Source: CAYUVA01 sp964448115 [NCBI: uncultured bacterium]
Lineage (GTDB): Bacteria; CAYUVA01
DNA: 62,145 nucleotides
Direction: 5' to 3'
NCBI GenBank assembly: GCA_964448115.1
Contig: CAYUVA010000023.1
Coordinates: forward strand, 1 to 62,145
Position numbers and translations under genes: made by a program. The notes below the pieces were generated by a model. The model did no database searches, was not told the origin of the DNA, and saw only the letters and a program-made list of their open reading frames with translations. Positions 54,201-62,145 of this stretch are shown piece by piece (position 1 is the first letter of the stretch; every line of letters starts with the position of its first letter).

Positions 54201-56210
54201 AGTGGCAGTTGGGGTGCTGGTCGGAGACCATTGTACCACTGTAAAGTTATAGTAAGCTGTATGCCCCCACCTCAAGTTCATCGAGGTTATCATCACATGA
54301 TAGAAATCGGTGCTGCTGAAGGTGTACTCCAGATATGATGCGGCAGGCTCACCAGGGATCTCACCGTTGTTATTGTTGTTATAGCCAAGCGGGGTTGCCT
54401 CCAGGTAAGGTGTGGGAGCGCCAGGTATATGGTACAAGAAAATTGCGGTATCGACCTGCGGACCCAGCTTATCTGTCCACATCGCGTAGGTGTAGTCCGC
54501 ATAGCCCAAAAACTTATGCCAGTCTTCCTCCCTTGCCTCGCAGAGGTAATGGTGTTTTGGATCCGGTTGATTCTCGAAGAATATGTTGCTCGCCTCCCAG
54601 TAGAAATCATCCGGCTCCCATTCATCATCGAAATAACAAGGTGTCGGGGTAGGTGTGCTGGTCGGGGTAGTAGTCGGTGTGCTGGTCGAAGTCGGCGTGT
54701 TGGTCGGGGTTACGCTCGGCCAGTTGGTCGGTGTGCTGGTCGGCGTGTTGGTTGCGGTGCCGGTTGGTGTGCCGGTCGGGGTATCGGTGCTGGTGCCGGT
54801 CGGCGTTGAGCTTGGCAAGGCTGTAGATGTGTGAGTCGGCGTATTGGTCTTGGTCGGGGTGCCGGTCGGTATCATGGTCAGGGTATGGGTGGGAGTCGTG
54901 GTCGGTGTGCTGGTCTCGGTGTGGGTCGGGGTACTGGTCGGGGTTTGTGTATCCGTGTTGGTCGGCGTTAAGGTCGGAGTATGGGTAGGTGTACGGGTCG
55001 AGGTAGGTGAATAGGTTGGAGTCCTGGTTGGAGTATCCGAGGGTGTCCTAGTTGGGGTACCGCTGGGGGTAAAAGTCGGGGTGTCTGTAAAGGTCGGGGT
55101 GCTGGTTGGACTATCAGTGGGAGAGGCGGTATTTGTGTTGGTTGGAGAACGGGTTGGTGTCCTGGTCGGCGTGTCGGTCGGTGTTGAGGTGGGGGTTTGG
55201 GAAGGCGTATCCGATGGGGTCGCTGTGGGAGTGCTGGTAGGCAATGCGGTAAATGTCGCTGTCATAGTTGGCGTATAGGTGGGGCTATTGGTCGGAGTCC
55301 TGGTCGGCGTGTTCGATGCTGTTGAGGTCGGCGTGCTGGTTGGACTCGAAGTAGGTAAACTGGTGGCTGTATCGGTCGGTGTGCTTGTCGGAGTGCTGGT
55401 AGGTGAATTTGTGGCAGTGTTGGTCGGTGAGTTGGTCGGGGTTGTGGTGGGGGTTGTAGTCGGCGTGCCAGTGATAAGTACACACTGTAAATCATAATAC
55501 GATTGCGGTCCCCAGTTGGTTTCTCCATTTTTCGCCCAAATCTTCAAATAATAAGTACCAGCCTCGACAAAACAATACTCCAATAGCGATGCCCTAAGCT
55601 CCACCAGTGGATATGCATCATCGTTCTGCGCCAGCCATAACAAAGGTGGATCGCCACCAACATACTTCCAATAGGTAAATATGGTATCGCTCTTCGGACC
55701 AAGATTGGATGACCATGACTTCCAAGTAGAGTGCTTATTTGCTTCGGTTACATTAATGAACAGCCAATCGTTGTCCGTGGAATGGCAGAAATAATGAAGC
55801 TCCACGCTTCCATCCGGATCCAGGTAGTTCATAACCCCGACCCAGTCATCATCATAACCGGTTGGGTATTCATAAACATCAACCGCATCACAGGGAGTCC
55901 AGCTTGCCGTGGGAGTCAGAGTTGGTGTATTTGTGGGTGTTGTAGTCGGTATAGTTGTATTCGTTGGAGTCGAACTTGGCAGTATGGTGGGATCTGTCTC
56001 CTTGGCGAGTGGAATGCTCCAACCGGTCCCATCCGGTCCCTTTGCTATCTCGGCATAGACCTTCTGCTCTACATCGCTGAAAATGAGATAACCGAAGACT
56101 ACAAGAGCTAACGAGAATGAAAGTGCATAGGCTAATAGTTTGGTTCCTACTGAATTGCCCTTATCATCAGCGAGCTTCATTAACTTACTCTTTCTGTATT
56201 CATCCAACAA
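51297..56210 (-). CDS. Giant Thr/Pro-rich surface protein with PPC-like domains
   Basis: The 1637-residue protein has one N-terminal transmembrane segment (about 22-44), then alternating folded domains and Thr-Pro linkers: linker 79-106, PPC-like domain 107-247, linker 248-524, PPC-like 525-661, linker 662-793, PPC-like 794-918, linker 921-1113, fibronectin/Ig-like 1114-1304, linker 1305-1388, and two tandem C-terminal domains (1389-1490, 1520-1637) that each end in L-L-E-L-(K/E)-A and W-P-Y-L-(S/T)-I. The PPC-like domains share H-Y-x-C, D-W and Y-Y motifs seen in pre-peptidase C-terminal domains. The linkers are probably extended and O-glycosylated. It is likely a cell-surface stalk or adhesin. 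No catalytic domain is seen. Confidence 0.88.
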   Translation of the reverse strand: MLDEYRKSKLMKLADDKGNSVGTKLLAYALSFSLALVVFGYLIFSDVEQKVYAEIAKGPDGTGWSIPLAKETDPTILPSSTPTNTTIPTTTPTNTPTLTPTASWTPCDAVDVYEYPTGYDDDWVGVMNYLDPDGSVELHYFCHSTDNDWLFINVTEANKHSTWKSWSSNLGPKSDTIFTYWKYVGGDPPLLWLAQNDDAYPLVELRASLLEYCFVEAGTYYLKIWAKNGETNWGPQSYYDLQCVLITGTPTTTPTTTPTNSPTNTATNSPTSTPTSTPTDTATSLPTSSPTSTPTSTASNTPTRTPTNSPTYTPTMTATFTALPTSTPTATPSDTPSQTPTSTPTDTPTRTPTRSPTNTNTASPTDSPTSTPTFTDTPTFTPSGTPTRTPSDTPTRTPTYSPTSTRTPTHTPTLTPTNTDTQTPTSTPTHTETSTPTTTPTHTLTMIPTGTPTKTNTPTHTSTALPSSTPTGTSTDTPTGTPTGTATNTPTSTPTNWPSVTPTNTPTSTSTPTTTPTSTPTPTPCYFDDEWEPDDFYWEASNIFFENQPDPKHHYLCEAREEDWHKFLGYADYTYAMWTDKLGPQVDTAIFLYHIPGAPTPYLEATPLGYNNNNNGEIPGEPAASYLEYTFSSTDFYHVMITSMNLRWGHTAYYNFTVVQWSPTSTPTATNTPTTTNTPTLTPSSTPTDIATSSPTLTPSLTPTMTITKTPTATNTPTSTATAAPSSTPTTTPSSTPSATPTATETSTPSMTPSSTKTPTITQTPTSTWTDTPTNTPTTTPTFTPTVTPTGTPCSNDDTWELDNTFQTAKWISTDGTLAHHYFCPPIGAEPDKDWHYFDGISRKVYDVWTSGLSPITDTHLYLYNPGMVLVADNNDVMAGDKSSKVSHFAPISGTYYLLVESQDGSWGHDVYYDVQVLELTATPTATHTPTDTPTTTPTSTPTIKPSRTPTNTPTIVPTNTPTVTRTPTATNTPTFSPTTTATASPSNTPTYSPTSTHTPLPTSTATLTPTGTATMLPTSTCTGSPTRTPTPTRTPTCTATASPTVIPTSTPTPSMTPTLTPSQTATQTPTATMTPTMTPTATATPSSTPSTTPTATLTTTPSMTPTSTPTAPNIPVMQDEPPFTKGICNTFYWSDESESGAVEYLVQTAFDSNFTVIFDDSGWIAQVYHQFCGLSDGGTYYARVKARNASDARSDWSNIVSSTQDASAPDTSISSLPEYTYEPVIELPFQWSEEGSGFSHIKVYYNYAASYWVAYPGIYTVSPVTFYVDDHSNYGTYEFYSLGYDNVGNEESPPAVPDAMIIYRPTPTNTPTGLPTATPTRTPTSLPSATPTSTSTPTIVPTSTATFTPSSTPTVPTSTPTKTETATPTSTITRSPTPTETPTSTPFGKPFILLAGYMNTQISTSTGGHLSMLAWASDLKGYRIDKVDMYFSGAPTGITLTRTDPVVGIFTFDADIGSGAPPGQYLLELKAFNEANDQSTLWPYLSILSGEEEAYTTYSLPAEDTIDDWRLLSRMLIHGYSKGSGIPAVALGGYYFTEIYELTGGTFTLLAYITDADGCSDVKEVRVLFGQMDTGLRLLDNGMNNDFGAGDCVFGLKIDLPAGGLEGTAGTYLLELEAVDHSGNSSLIWPYLTIVQ
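52047..52298. repeat. Thr/Pro linker-coding repeat tract 4
   Basis: Degenerate 9- and 12-nt units (on the plus strand GTCGGNGTN) encoding residues 1305-1388. It produces false Val/Gly-rich open frames on the opposite strand. Confidence 0.8.
52872..53450. repeat. Thr/Pro linker-coding repeat tract 3
   Basis: Degenerate TPT-coding units for residues 921-1113; two Cys residues occur within it (S-T-C-T-G, P-T-C-T-A), unusual for such a linker. Confidence 0.8.
53832..54227. repeat. Thr/Pro linker-coding repeat tract 2
   Basis: Degenerate TPT-coding units for residues 662-793, between the second and third PPC-like domains. Confidence 0.8.
54639..55469. repeat. Thr/Pro linker-coding repeat tract 1 (longest)
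   Basis: About 830 bp of degenerate TPT-coding units for residues 248-524. Units are too diverged and too short for a CRISPR; the pattern is protein-coding throughout with no stop in the minus-strand frame. Confidence 0.8.
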
Positions 56211-56279
56211 TAAACTATATCAGTATAGTACAAAAAGCAATCATCTTGTTAAGGTAGCTTTTATATATAACATTCATTC

Positions 56280-56618
56280 TCAGTTGCCGGAGTTTACTCG
56301 GTTGCTCAAGAATTCCAAGTATGACAGGGCGTTTTTTCGCTCCTCCTCGCTAAGTTGCCTGAATTTTTTCAAGAACTCCAGGATCTCCCTGTCCAAAAGG
56401 AAATCCTGCACACCGATATCCTCGCTGAGTCCTAGCAGGTAATCAGTGCTCACATTCAGGGTCTGTGCCAGGGTTGCTAGTGCCTTTGATGTCGGCGTTC
56501 TCACCCCGCTCTCGAACTGGGAGATGGCTGCCGGGGTAACCTTCAGCGCCCTGGCAAGCTGAGCCTGACTCATCTTCTGCCTCATTCTCAGCTTTCTGAT
56601 CCTTTTGCCGATATCCAT
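56280..56618 (-). CDS. XRE-family transcriptional regulator
   Basis: The start is the ATG at 56618, 6 nt after GGAGGTG; an upstream Met codon at 56633 overlaps the ribosome site. The 112-residue protein has a Cro/C1-type helix-turn-helix at about 4-60: I-R-K-L-R-M-R-Q-K-M-S-Q-A-Q-L-A-R-A-L and A-A-I-S-Q-F-E-S-G-V-R-T-P. The C-terminal half (F-L-K-K-F-R-Q-L-S-E-E-E-R-K-N-A-L) is a helical dimerisation-like region. It is divergent from prkA, with a matched promoter pair and palindromes between, so it very likely controls prkA and itself. Confidence 0.93.
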   Translation of the reverse strand: MDIGKRIRKLRMRQKMSQAQLARALKVTPAAISQFESGVRTPTSKALATLAQTLNVSTDYLLGLSEDIGVQDFLLDREILEFLKKFRQLSEEERKNALSYLEFLSNRVNSGN

Positions 56619-56826
56619 AGCTAACACCTCCATGGAATTTTATTTAGGGTTATTGCTCCTTTGACAGATCTATGCTGCCTTCTTTTTCACATTTTGTAAT
56701 AAAAACTCGCCGCCAGGTAGTTATCGCATCTGTCCAGGGGGGAACGCTTTCTTTCTCGTTTAATACCGTTGTCAATTACATCCTCTCCTACAATCGGGAT
56801 CCGCTTCAATCAACTCTTACAATAGT

Positions 56827-56855
56827 AATATATAACCTTTTGTTAGTTTTGTCAA
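56827..56855 (-). promoter_or_regulatory. Promoter of the XRE regulator gene
   Basis: On the minus strand TTGACA (56855-56850), 17-nt spacer, TATATT (56832-56827). The spacer contains CTAACAAAAG, similar to GTTAACAAAG in the spacer of the prkA promoter. Confidence 0.8.
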
Positions 56856-56897
56856 GACCAAACTTACATTAAATACAAGTAAACACTGAACATGCTA

Positions 56898-56926
56898 TTG
56901 ACAGGAAGTTAACAAAGTGTTATATT
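56898..56926 (+). promoter_or_regulatory. Promoter of prkA
   Basis: TTGACA (56898-56903), a 17-nt spacer with GTTAAC at 56908-56913, and TATATT (56921-56926). Confidence 0.85.
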
Positions 56927-56937
56927 AAAGGTAGAGG

Positions 56938-56956
56938 GGTTAACATAAAGTTAACC
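56938..56956. promoter_or_regulatory. Operator-like palindrome at the prkA transcription start
   Basis: Perfect inverted repeat GGTTAAC-ATAAA-GTTAACC, 12 nt after the -10 box, so it overlaps or directly follows the expected start of transcription. A third GTTAAC lies in the promoter spacer. The obvious candidate ligand is the divergently encoded XRE protein. Confidence 0.7.
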
Positions 56957-56980
56957 TTAGAAACAGGGAGGTGAGCAGCT

Positions 56981-59020
<2,040 letters not shown>

Positions 59021-59041
59021 GGATGCTTTGAATCATGAAGC

Positions 59042-59052
59042 AAGGAGGTGAT
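59042..59052 (+). promoter_or_regulatory. Full-length Shine-Dalgarno of yhbH
   Basis: AAGGAGGTGAT matches the entire anti-SD complement and sets the start at ATG 59057. The frame is open upstream from a GTG that lies inside this site, so the GTG is not the start. Confidence 0.85.
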
Positions 59053-59056
59053 CTCT

Positions 59057-60160
59057 ATGACAATGAAGATAGAACAAGACCATCAGCGCTTCCGCCAGAT
59101 AGTAAAGGGTCAGATCAAGAAGGAGTTGGCAAAGTATATCACCAAGTCGGAGCTTATCGGCAAGCAGGGCAAGAACCTGGTCAGCATTCCCATCCCCTTC
59201 ATAGAGATCCCTCATTTTAGATACGGACACAAACAGACCGGCGGCGTTGGACAGGGCAAGGGCGAGCCGGGAGATCCACTCGCTAAGGGTGATGAAGAGC
59301 AAGGCATTGGCAAGGCTGGCGATCTGCCCGGAGAGCATATCTTGGAGGTGGAGCTGACCATCGACGAGCTGGCAGCCATCCTCGGCGAGACACTGGAGCT
59401 GCCCAACATCCACCCCAAGGGCAAGAAGAACATCACCACCATCAAGTACAAGTACAACACCATCCGCACCACCGGTCCCGAATCCCTGCGCCACTTCAAG
59501 CGAACCTACAAGGAAGCGCTCAAGCGACAGATCATGACCGGCGCCTATTTTTACGAGAGACCAAGGGTCACCCCGGTCAAGGAGGACAAACGCTATCGCT
59601 CATTCAGCGAGCTTCCTATTCCGGAGGCGAGCGCGGTAATATTCTACATAATGGATGTCAGCGGCTCTATGGGGGATGAGCAGAAGGAGCTGGTGCGCAT
59701 CGAGAGCTTCTGGATCGATACCTGGCTTCGCTCCCAGTACAAGAACATCGAGATCCGCTACCTAGTGCACGATGCAGCCGCCAAGGAGGTTGATCGCGAC
59801 ACCTTCTATCACCTTCGCGAATCCGGCGGAACGCGCATAAGCAGCGCTTACGAGCTTTGCTACAAGATCATAGACCATTATTACCCTGTTTCGCAGTGGA
59901 ATATCTACGCCTTCCAGTTCAGCGACGGGGACAACTGGGGTGATGACAACAAAAGCTGCACCAATCTATTGACTCAATACTTGCTCCCCTTACTTAACAT
60001 GCTCGGCTACGGACAGGTGAAGAGCCACTTTGGCAGCGGCGATTTCATCAAGCTCCTCGAACCTTTGGCTGAGAAGCATACAAACCTGTTGCTGAGCAAG
60101 ATTGACTCCAAGGAACAGATTATCGACAGCATCAAGACATTTCTCTCCAAGGGGCTGTAG
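59057..60160 (+). CDS. yhbH: YhbH/YeaH (DUF444) VWA-like protein
   Basis: The product of about 367 residues belongs to DUF444. It has the basic N terminus ([13 protein letters not shown]), a Gly-rich stretch ([12 protein letters not shown]), and a von Willebrand A-like domain with the metal site [10 protein letters not shown] (about 197-206). Homologues are always beside prkA and spoVR and are thought to form one stress complex. prkA ends 36 nt upstream. A hairpin follows before spoVR. Confidence 0.96.
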   Translation: MTMKIEQDHQRFRQIVKGQIKKELAKYITKSELIGKQGKNLVSIPIPFIEIPHFRYGHKQTGGVGQGKGEPGDPLAKGDEEQGIGKAGDLPGEHILEVELTIDELAAILGETLELPNIHPKGKKNITTIKYKYNTIRTTGPESLRHFKRTYKEALKRQIMTGAYFYERPRVTPVKEDKRYRSFSELPIPEASAVIFYIMDVSGSMGDEQKELVRIESFWIDTWLRSQYKNIEIRYLVHDAAAKEVDRDTFYHLRESGGTRISSAYELCYKIIDHYYPVSQWNIYAFQFSDGDNWGDDNKSCTNLLTQYLLPLLNMLGYGQVKSHFGSGDFIKLLEPLAEKHTNLLLSKIDSKEQIIDSIKTFLSKGL

Positions 60161-60207
60161 CTATGGGCATGACTACATATACAGCTCGATACCTCCTTTC
60201 AAGCCAT

Positions 60208-60269
60208 GATGCGGGTGGAGCGCCACACCTCCTCCCTGAAGACTATTTCAACACCGCTTCACCCGCATC
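60208..60269 (+). other. Intercistronic stem-loop between yhbH and spoVR
   Basis: Arms GATGCGGGTGGAGCG (60208-60222) and CGCTTCACCCGCATC (60255-60269) pair over 15 positions with one G-U, around a 32-nt loop. There is no T-run after it, so it is not a typical terminator; an RNA processing or stability element is more likely. Confidence 0.7.
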
Positions 60270-60331
60270 GAACAAAGGTTGTGTCTCTGATAATAAGTGG
60301 TGGTGGCTCCTTATGCTCTACCTGAGAAGAA

Positions 60332-60377
60332 TTCTTTGCTCTCTGTGCCATTGTGGCTTTATGGTAAAAAAACCTCC
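60332..60377 (-). repeat. Dispersed AACCACAAAGGCACAAAG repeat, copy 5
   Basis: On the minus strand GGAGGTTTTTTTACCATAAA then GCCACAATGGCACAGAGAGC, a diverged copy 45 bp before the spoVR start. Confidence 0.55.
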
Positions 60378-60421
60378 AACCCTCAACCCTCAAGACTCAA
60401 GCCTAACAAGGGGGTGATGAG

Positions 60422-61924
60422 ATGACACTTAGCATGGAATTGGAAAAGGCAAGGAAAAAAATAGAGCGTTATGCAAATGATTATGGACTGGATTTCTATC
60501 CTGTCATCTTCGAGGTTATCACCTACAAACAGATGAACGCCATAGCCAGCTACTCTGGATTCCCCACCCGCTATCCGCACTGGCGCTTCGGCATGGAATA
60601 CGAGCGGATGCATAAGGGTTATGCCTACGGGCTGCACAAGATATACGAGATGGTGATCAACAACAATCCCTGCTATGCGTACCTGCTTGAGAGCAATAAC
60701 CTGGTGGATCAGAAGCTGGTCATGGCGCATGTCTATGCCCACTGCGACTTTTTCAAGAACAACCTTTACTTCAGCCATACAAACAGGAAGATGCTCGACC
60801 AGATGGCTAACCATGGAGCGCAGATACGGCGCTATATCCATCGCCTGGGTAGGGATAAGGTGGAACACTTCATCGACAAGGCTCTCTCCATAGAGAATCT
60901 CATCGATATAATGTCCCCCTTTATACAGCGAGGATACGATAAAAGGGCAAGGTACGATGAAAAAGACGATGATGAAGAGAAGTCCGAAGCGATGCGCTTC
61001 GATGCCAAGGATTATATGGATCGCTTCATAAATCCTAAAAAGCCTAGGGTTACAACTAAGCAAGGGGCTGATGATGAAGATAATAGCCCTGATCCACCAT
61101 CTCGATTCCCTTCCGAACCTGCCAGGGATGTCCTGCTATTTCTTATAAACTATGCGCCGCTAGCCAACTGGGAGCGACATATCCTATCCATCATCCGCGA
61201 GGAGAGCTATTACTTTGCGCCGCAAGGGCAGACCAAGATAATGAACGAGGGGTGGGCGACCTTCTGGCACTCCAAGATAATGACCGAACGAGCCTTGACC
61301 GATGCTGAGATAATCGACTATGCGGATCATCACTCCGGCACCGTAGCCACCGCGCCTGGAAGGCTGAATCCCTATAAATTGGGGCTTGAGCTGTTTCGGG
61401 ATATCGAGGATCGCTGGAACAAGGGGAAATTCGGGCTTGATTACGAACGCTGTGAGGATATGAAGACCAAGAAAGCCTGGGATAAAGGGCTGGGGCTTGG
61501 CATCAGTAAGATCTTCGAGGTGAGAAGGATACACAACGATGTTACCTTTCTCGATGAGTTCCTCACCGAGGAGTTCATAAGGGATCAGATGCTTTTCACT
61601 TACAAATATGACAGCAAGCAGAATCTATGGGTGATAGACTCGAGAGAATTCGCCAAAGTGAAGAAGAAGCTGCTTTTCAGCCTTACCAATGCAGGGCGTC
61701 CTGAGATAGTGGTCGAGGATGGAAACTACCACAACCGCGGCGAGCTTTACCTGCGCCATATAAACGCCGAGTATAGCCTTGATATACCAAAGGCGATGGA
61801 CACGCTGCGCAATGTCGAGTTCTTCTGGCGCCGCCCCGTGCACCTGGAGACCCTGGTCGATGGCAACACGACCCTGTTTAGCTGTAACAAAGGTGAGATA
61901 GAGGAGCAAAGTATCCAGACATAA
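60422..61924 (+). CDS. spoVR: SpoVR family protein
   Basis: The 500-residue cytoplasmic protein matches SpoVR/YcgB along its length: Y-G-L-D-F-Y-P-V-I-F-E, F-P-T-R-Y-P-H-W-R-F-G-M-E-Y-E, V-Y-A-H-C-D-F-F-K-N-N, E-P-A-R-D-V-L-L-F-L-I-N-Y-A-P-L-x-x-W and N-E-G-W-A-T-F-W-H. In Bacillus it is needed for spore cortex formation, but it is widespread in non-sporulating bacteria with prkA. Its biochemical role is unknown. A GGGG-TGATGAG ribosome site precedes the ATG. A charged insert rich in Asp/Lys sits near 175-225. Confidence 0.96.
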   Translation: MTLSMELEKARKKIERYANDYGLDFYPVIFEVITYKQMNAIASYSGFPTRYPHWRFGMEYERMHKGYAYGLHKIYEMVINNNPCYAYLLESNNLVDQKLVMAHVYAHCDFFKNNLYFSHTNRKMLDQMANHGAQIRRYIHRLGRDKVEHFIDKALSIENLIDIMSPFIQRGYDKRARYDEKDDDEEKSEAMRFDAKDYMDRFINPKKPRVTTKQGADDEDNSPDPPSRFPSEPARDVLLFLINYAPLANWERHILSIIREESYYFAPQGQTKIMNEGWATFWHSKIMTERALTDAEIIDYADHHSGTVATAPGRLNPYKLGLELFRDIEDRWNKGKFGLDYERCEDMKTKKAWDKGLGLGISKIFEVRRIHNDVTFLDEFLTEEFIRDQMLFTYKYDSKQNLWVIDSREFAKVKKKLLFSLTNAGRPEIVVEDGNYHNRGELYLRHINAEYSLDIPKAMDTLRNVEFFWRRPVHLETLVDGNTTLFSCNKGEIEEQSIQT

Positions 61925-62044
61925 GTCTGAGCGAATAATCATACTCCATACCGAGTTCCTCACTGGCTTGCGCCAGGCTCACAAGTAATGACATCTTCAC
62001 CCTCTCCATAACCCTAGTTGCCATAAACGACATAGATAACTCTA

Positions 62045-62145
62045 CTACTCTAGGATGTTCAGGTATGGCCAGAGAAGGCTATCTCTGCCACAAATATCAT
62101 GAGCCACTAGCTCGAAAAGAAAAACCCCCGGCAGCACAGTAAAAT
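62045..62145 (-). CDS. C-terminal end of a second surface protein related to the 1637-residue one, partial
   Basis: The window ends inside this minus-strand frame, which stops at 62047-62045. The visible 32 residues read L-P-G-V-F-L-F-E-L-V-A-H-D-I-C-G then R-D-S-L-L-W-P-Y-L-N-I-L-E. They align with both tandem C-terminal domains of the protein at 51297-56210 ([12 protein letters not shown] ... W-P-Y-L-T-I-V). The rest lies beyond the window. Confidence 0.8.
   Translation of the reverse strand, partial: FTVLPGVFLFELVAHDICGRDSLLWPYLNILE

Larger units (their letters stand above)
56619..56980. promoter_or_regulatory. Divergent control region between the XRE regulator and prkA
   Basis: This 362-bp gap holds two near-perfect back-to-back promoters (56827-56855 minus, 56898-56926 plus) and GTTAAC-containing elements. 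The part from 56634 to 56826 would be a long leader of the regulator mRNA; I see no gene or clear structure in it. Confidence 0.75.

Noticed and set aside
54639-55469. Possible CRISPR or tandem-repeat array
   Set aside because: Units are 6-12 nt, degenerate, and keep one open reading frame; there are no constant repeats with unique spacers and no cas genes.
52042-55497. Several Val/Gly-rich plus-strand open frames
   Set aside because: They are antisense translations (V-G-V-L-V-G-V) of the Thr/Pro linker repeats of the minus-strand surface protein.
60163-60417. 84-codon open frame between yhbH and spoVR
   Set aside because: It runs through the hairpin and the dispersed repeat, has no ribosome site, and its translation looks like no protein family.
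61925-62044. Small minus-strand open frame between spoVR and the partial surface gene
   Set aside because: A 30-40-codon frame exists but it runs into spoVR, has no convincing ribosome site and no recognisable content.

Overview
The window reads as chromosome from an uncultured, diderm (Gram-negative-type) bacterium of moderate GC. Genes for O-antigen/polysaccharide export (Wzm/Wzt), an ADP-heptose-type GT9 transferase, lipoproteins and exported M16/M50 peptidases argue for an outer membrane. Eukaryote-like Ser/Thr kinases, pentapeptide-repeat proteins, DUF4388 proteins and very long Thr/Pro-rich surface proteins resemble the gene content of Deltaproteobacteria-like or candidate-phylum genomes. 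I cannot name the phylum from the sequence. There are no rRNA or tRNA genes, integrases, transposases or CRISPR arrays. Promoters with TTGACA, a 17-nt spacer and TATATT or a close variant recur, so a housekeeping sigma-70-like consensus is well conserved here.

Layout. 1-3.3 kb: the end of a repeat protein, then rplS-rnhB-yraN followed by an exported YidD-like lipoprotein and a TPR/membrane protein. 3.3-7.7 kb (minus): a compact three-gene operon of Ser/Thr kinase-pentapeptide, AlbA_2/HATPase protein and ParA-like ATPase. This is the best candidate for an undescribed system. 7.8-13.3 kb (minus): priA, recJ and a GT4 glycosyltransferase. 13.4-18.6 kb: TPR lipoprotein, GT2, MgtC-like protein, a second pentapeptide protein and a small membrane protein. 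18.7-28.4 kb (minus): rpmB, a double M16 peptidase, trpS, an M50 protease, a GT39-like membrane protein, a peptidase-MA protein and a DUF4388/J-like protein. 28.5-34.9 kb: an anchored carboxypeptidase-regulatory-like protein, wzm-wzt with a possible leader peptide, a second Ser/Thr kinase and a receiver-histidine kinase.

35-45.4 kb (plus) is mainly central metabolism and translation: gap, tpiA, a stand-alone hsp20 with clear promoter and terminator, glyQ-glyS and ppdK, followed by three small unknown genes (DUF2007-like, TPR/winged-helix, HEAT repeat). 45.5-51.3 kb (minus): an SGNH hydrolase, the hicAB toxin-antitoxin pair, a GT9 plus degenerate nucleotidyltransferase pair, a solitary hutU and the mntA-hepT toxin-antitoxin pair. 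51.3-56.2 kb is one 1637-residue surface protein with three PPC-like domains joined by Thr/Pro linkers.

56.3-61.9 kb holds the conserved prkA-yhbH-spoVR stress module. A divergent XRE regulator sits upstream, with mirror-image consensus promoters and a perfect 19-bp operator-like palindrome at the prkA start site. A 15-bp hairpin lies between yhbH and spoVR. The window ends inside a second gene whose C terminus matches the giant surface protein, so the stress module is flanked on both sides by related surface-protein genes. A dispersed repeat (consensus near AACCACAAAGGCACAAAG) occurs in at least five intergenic spots and has falsely lengthened some ORFs.
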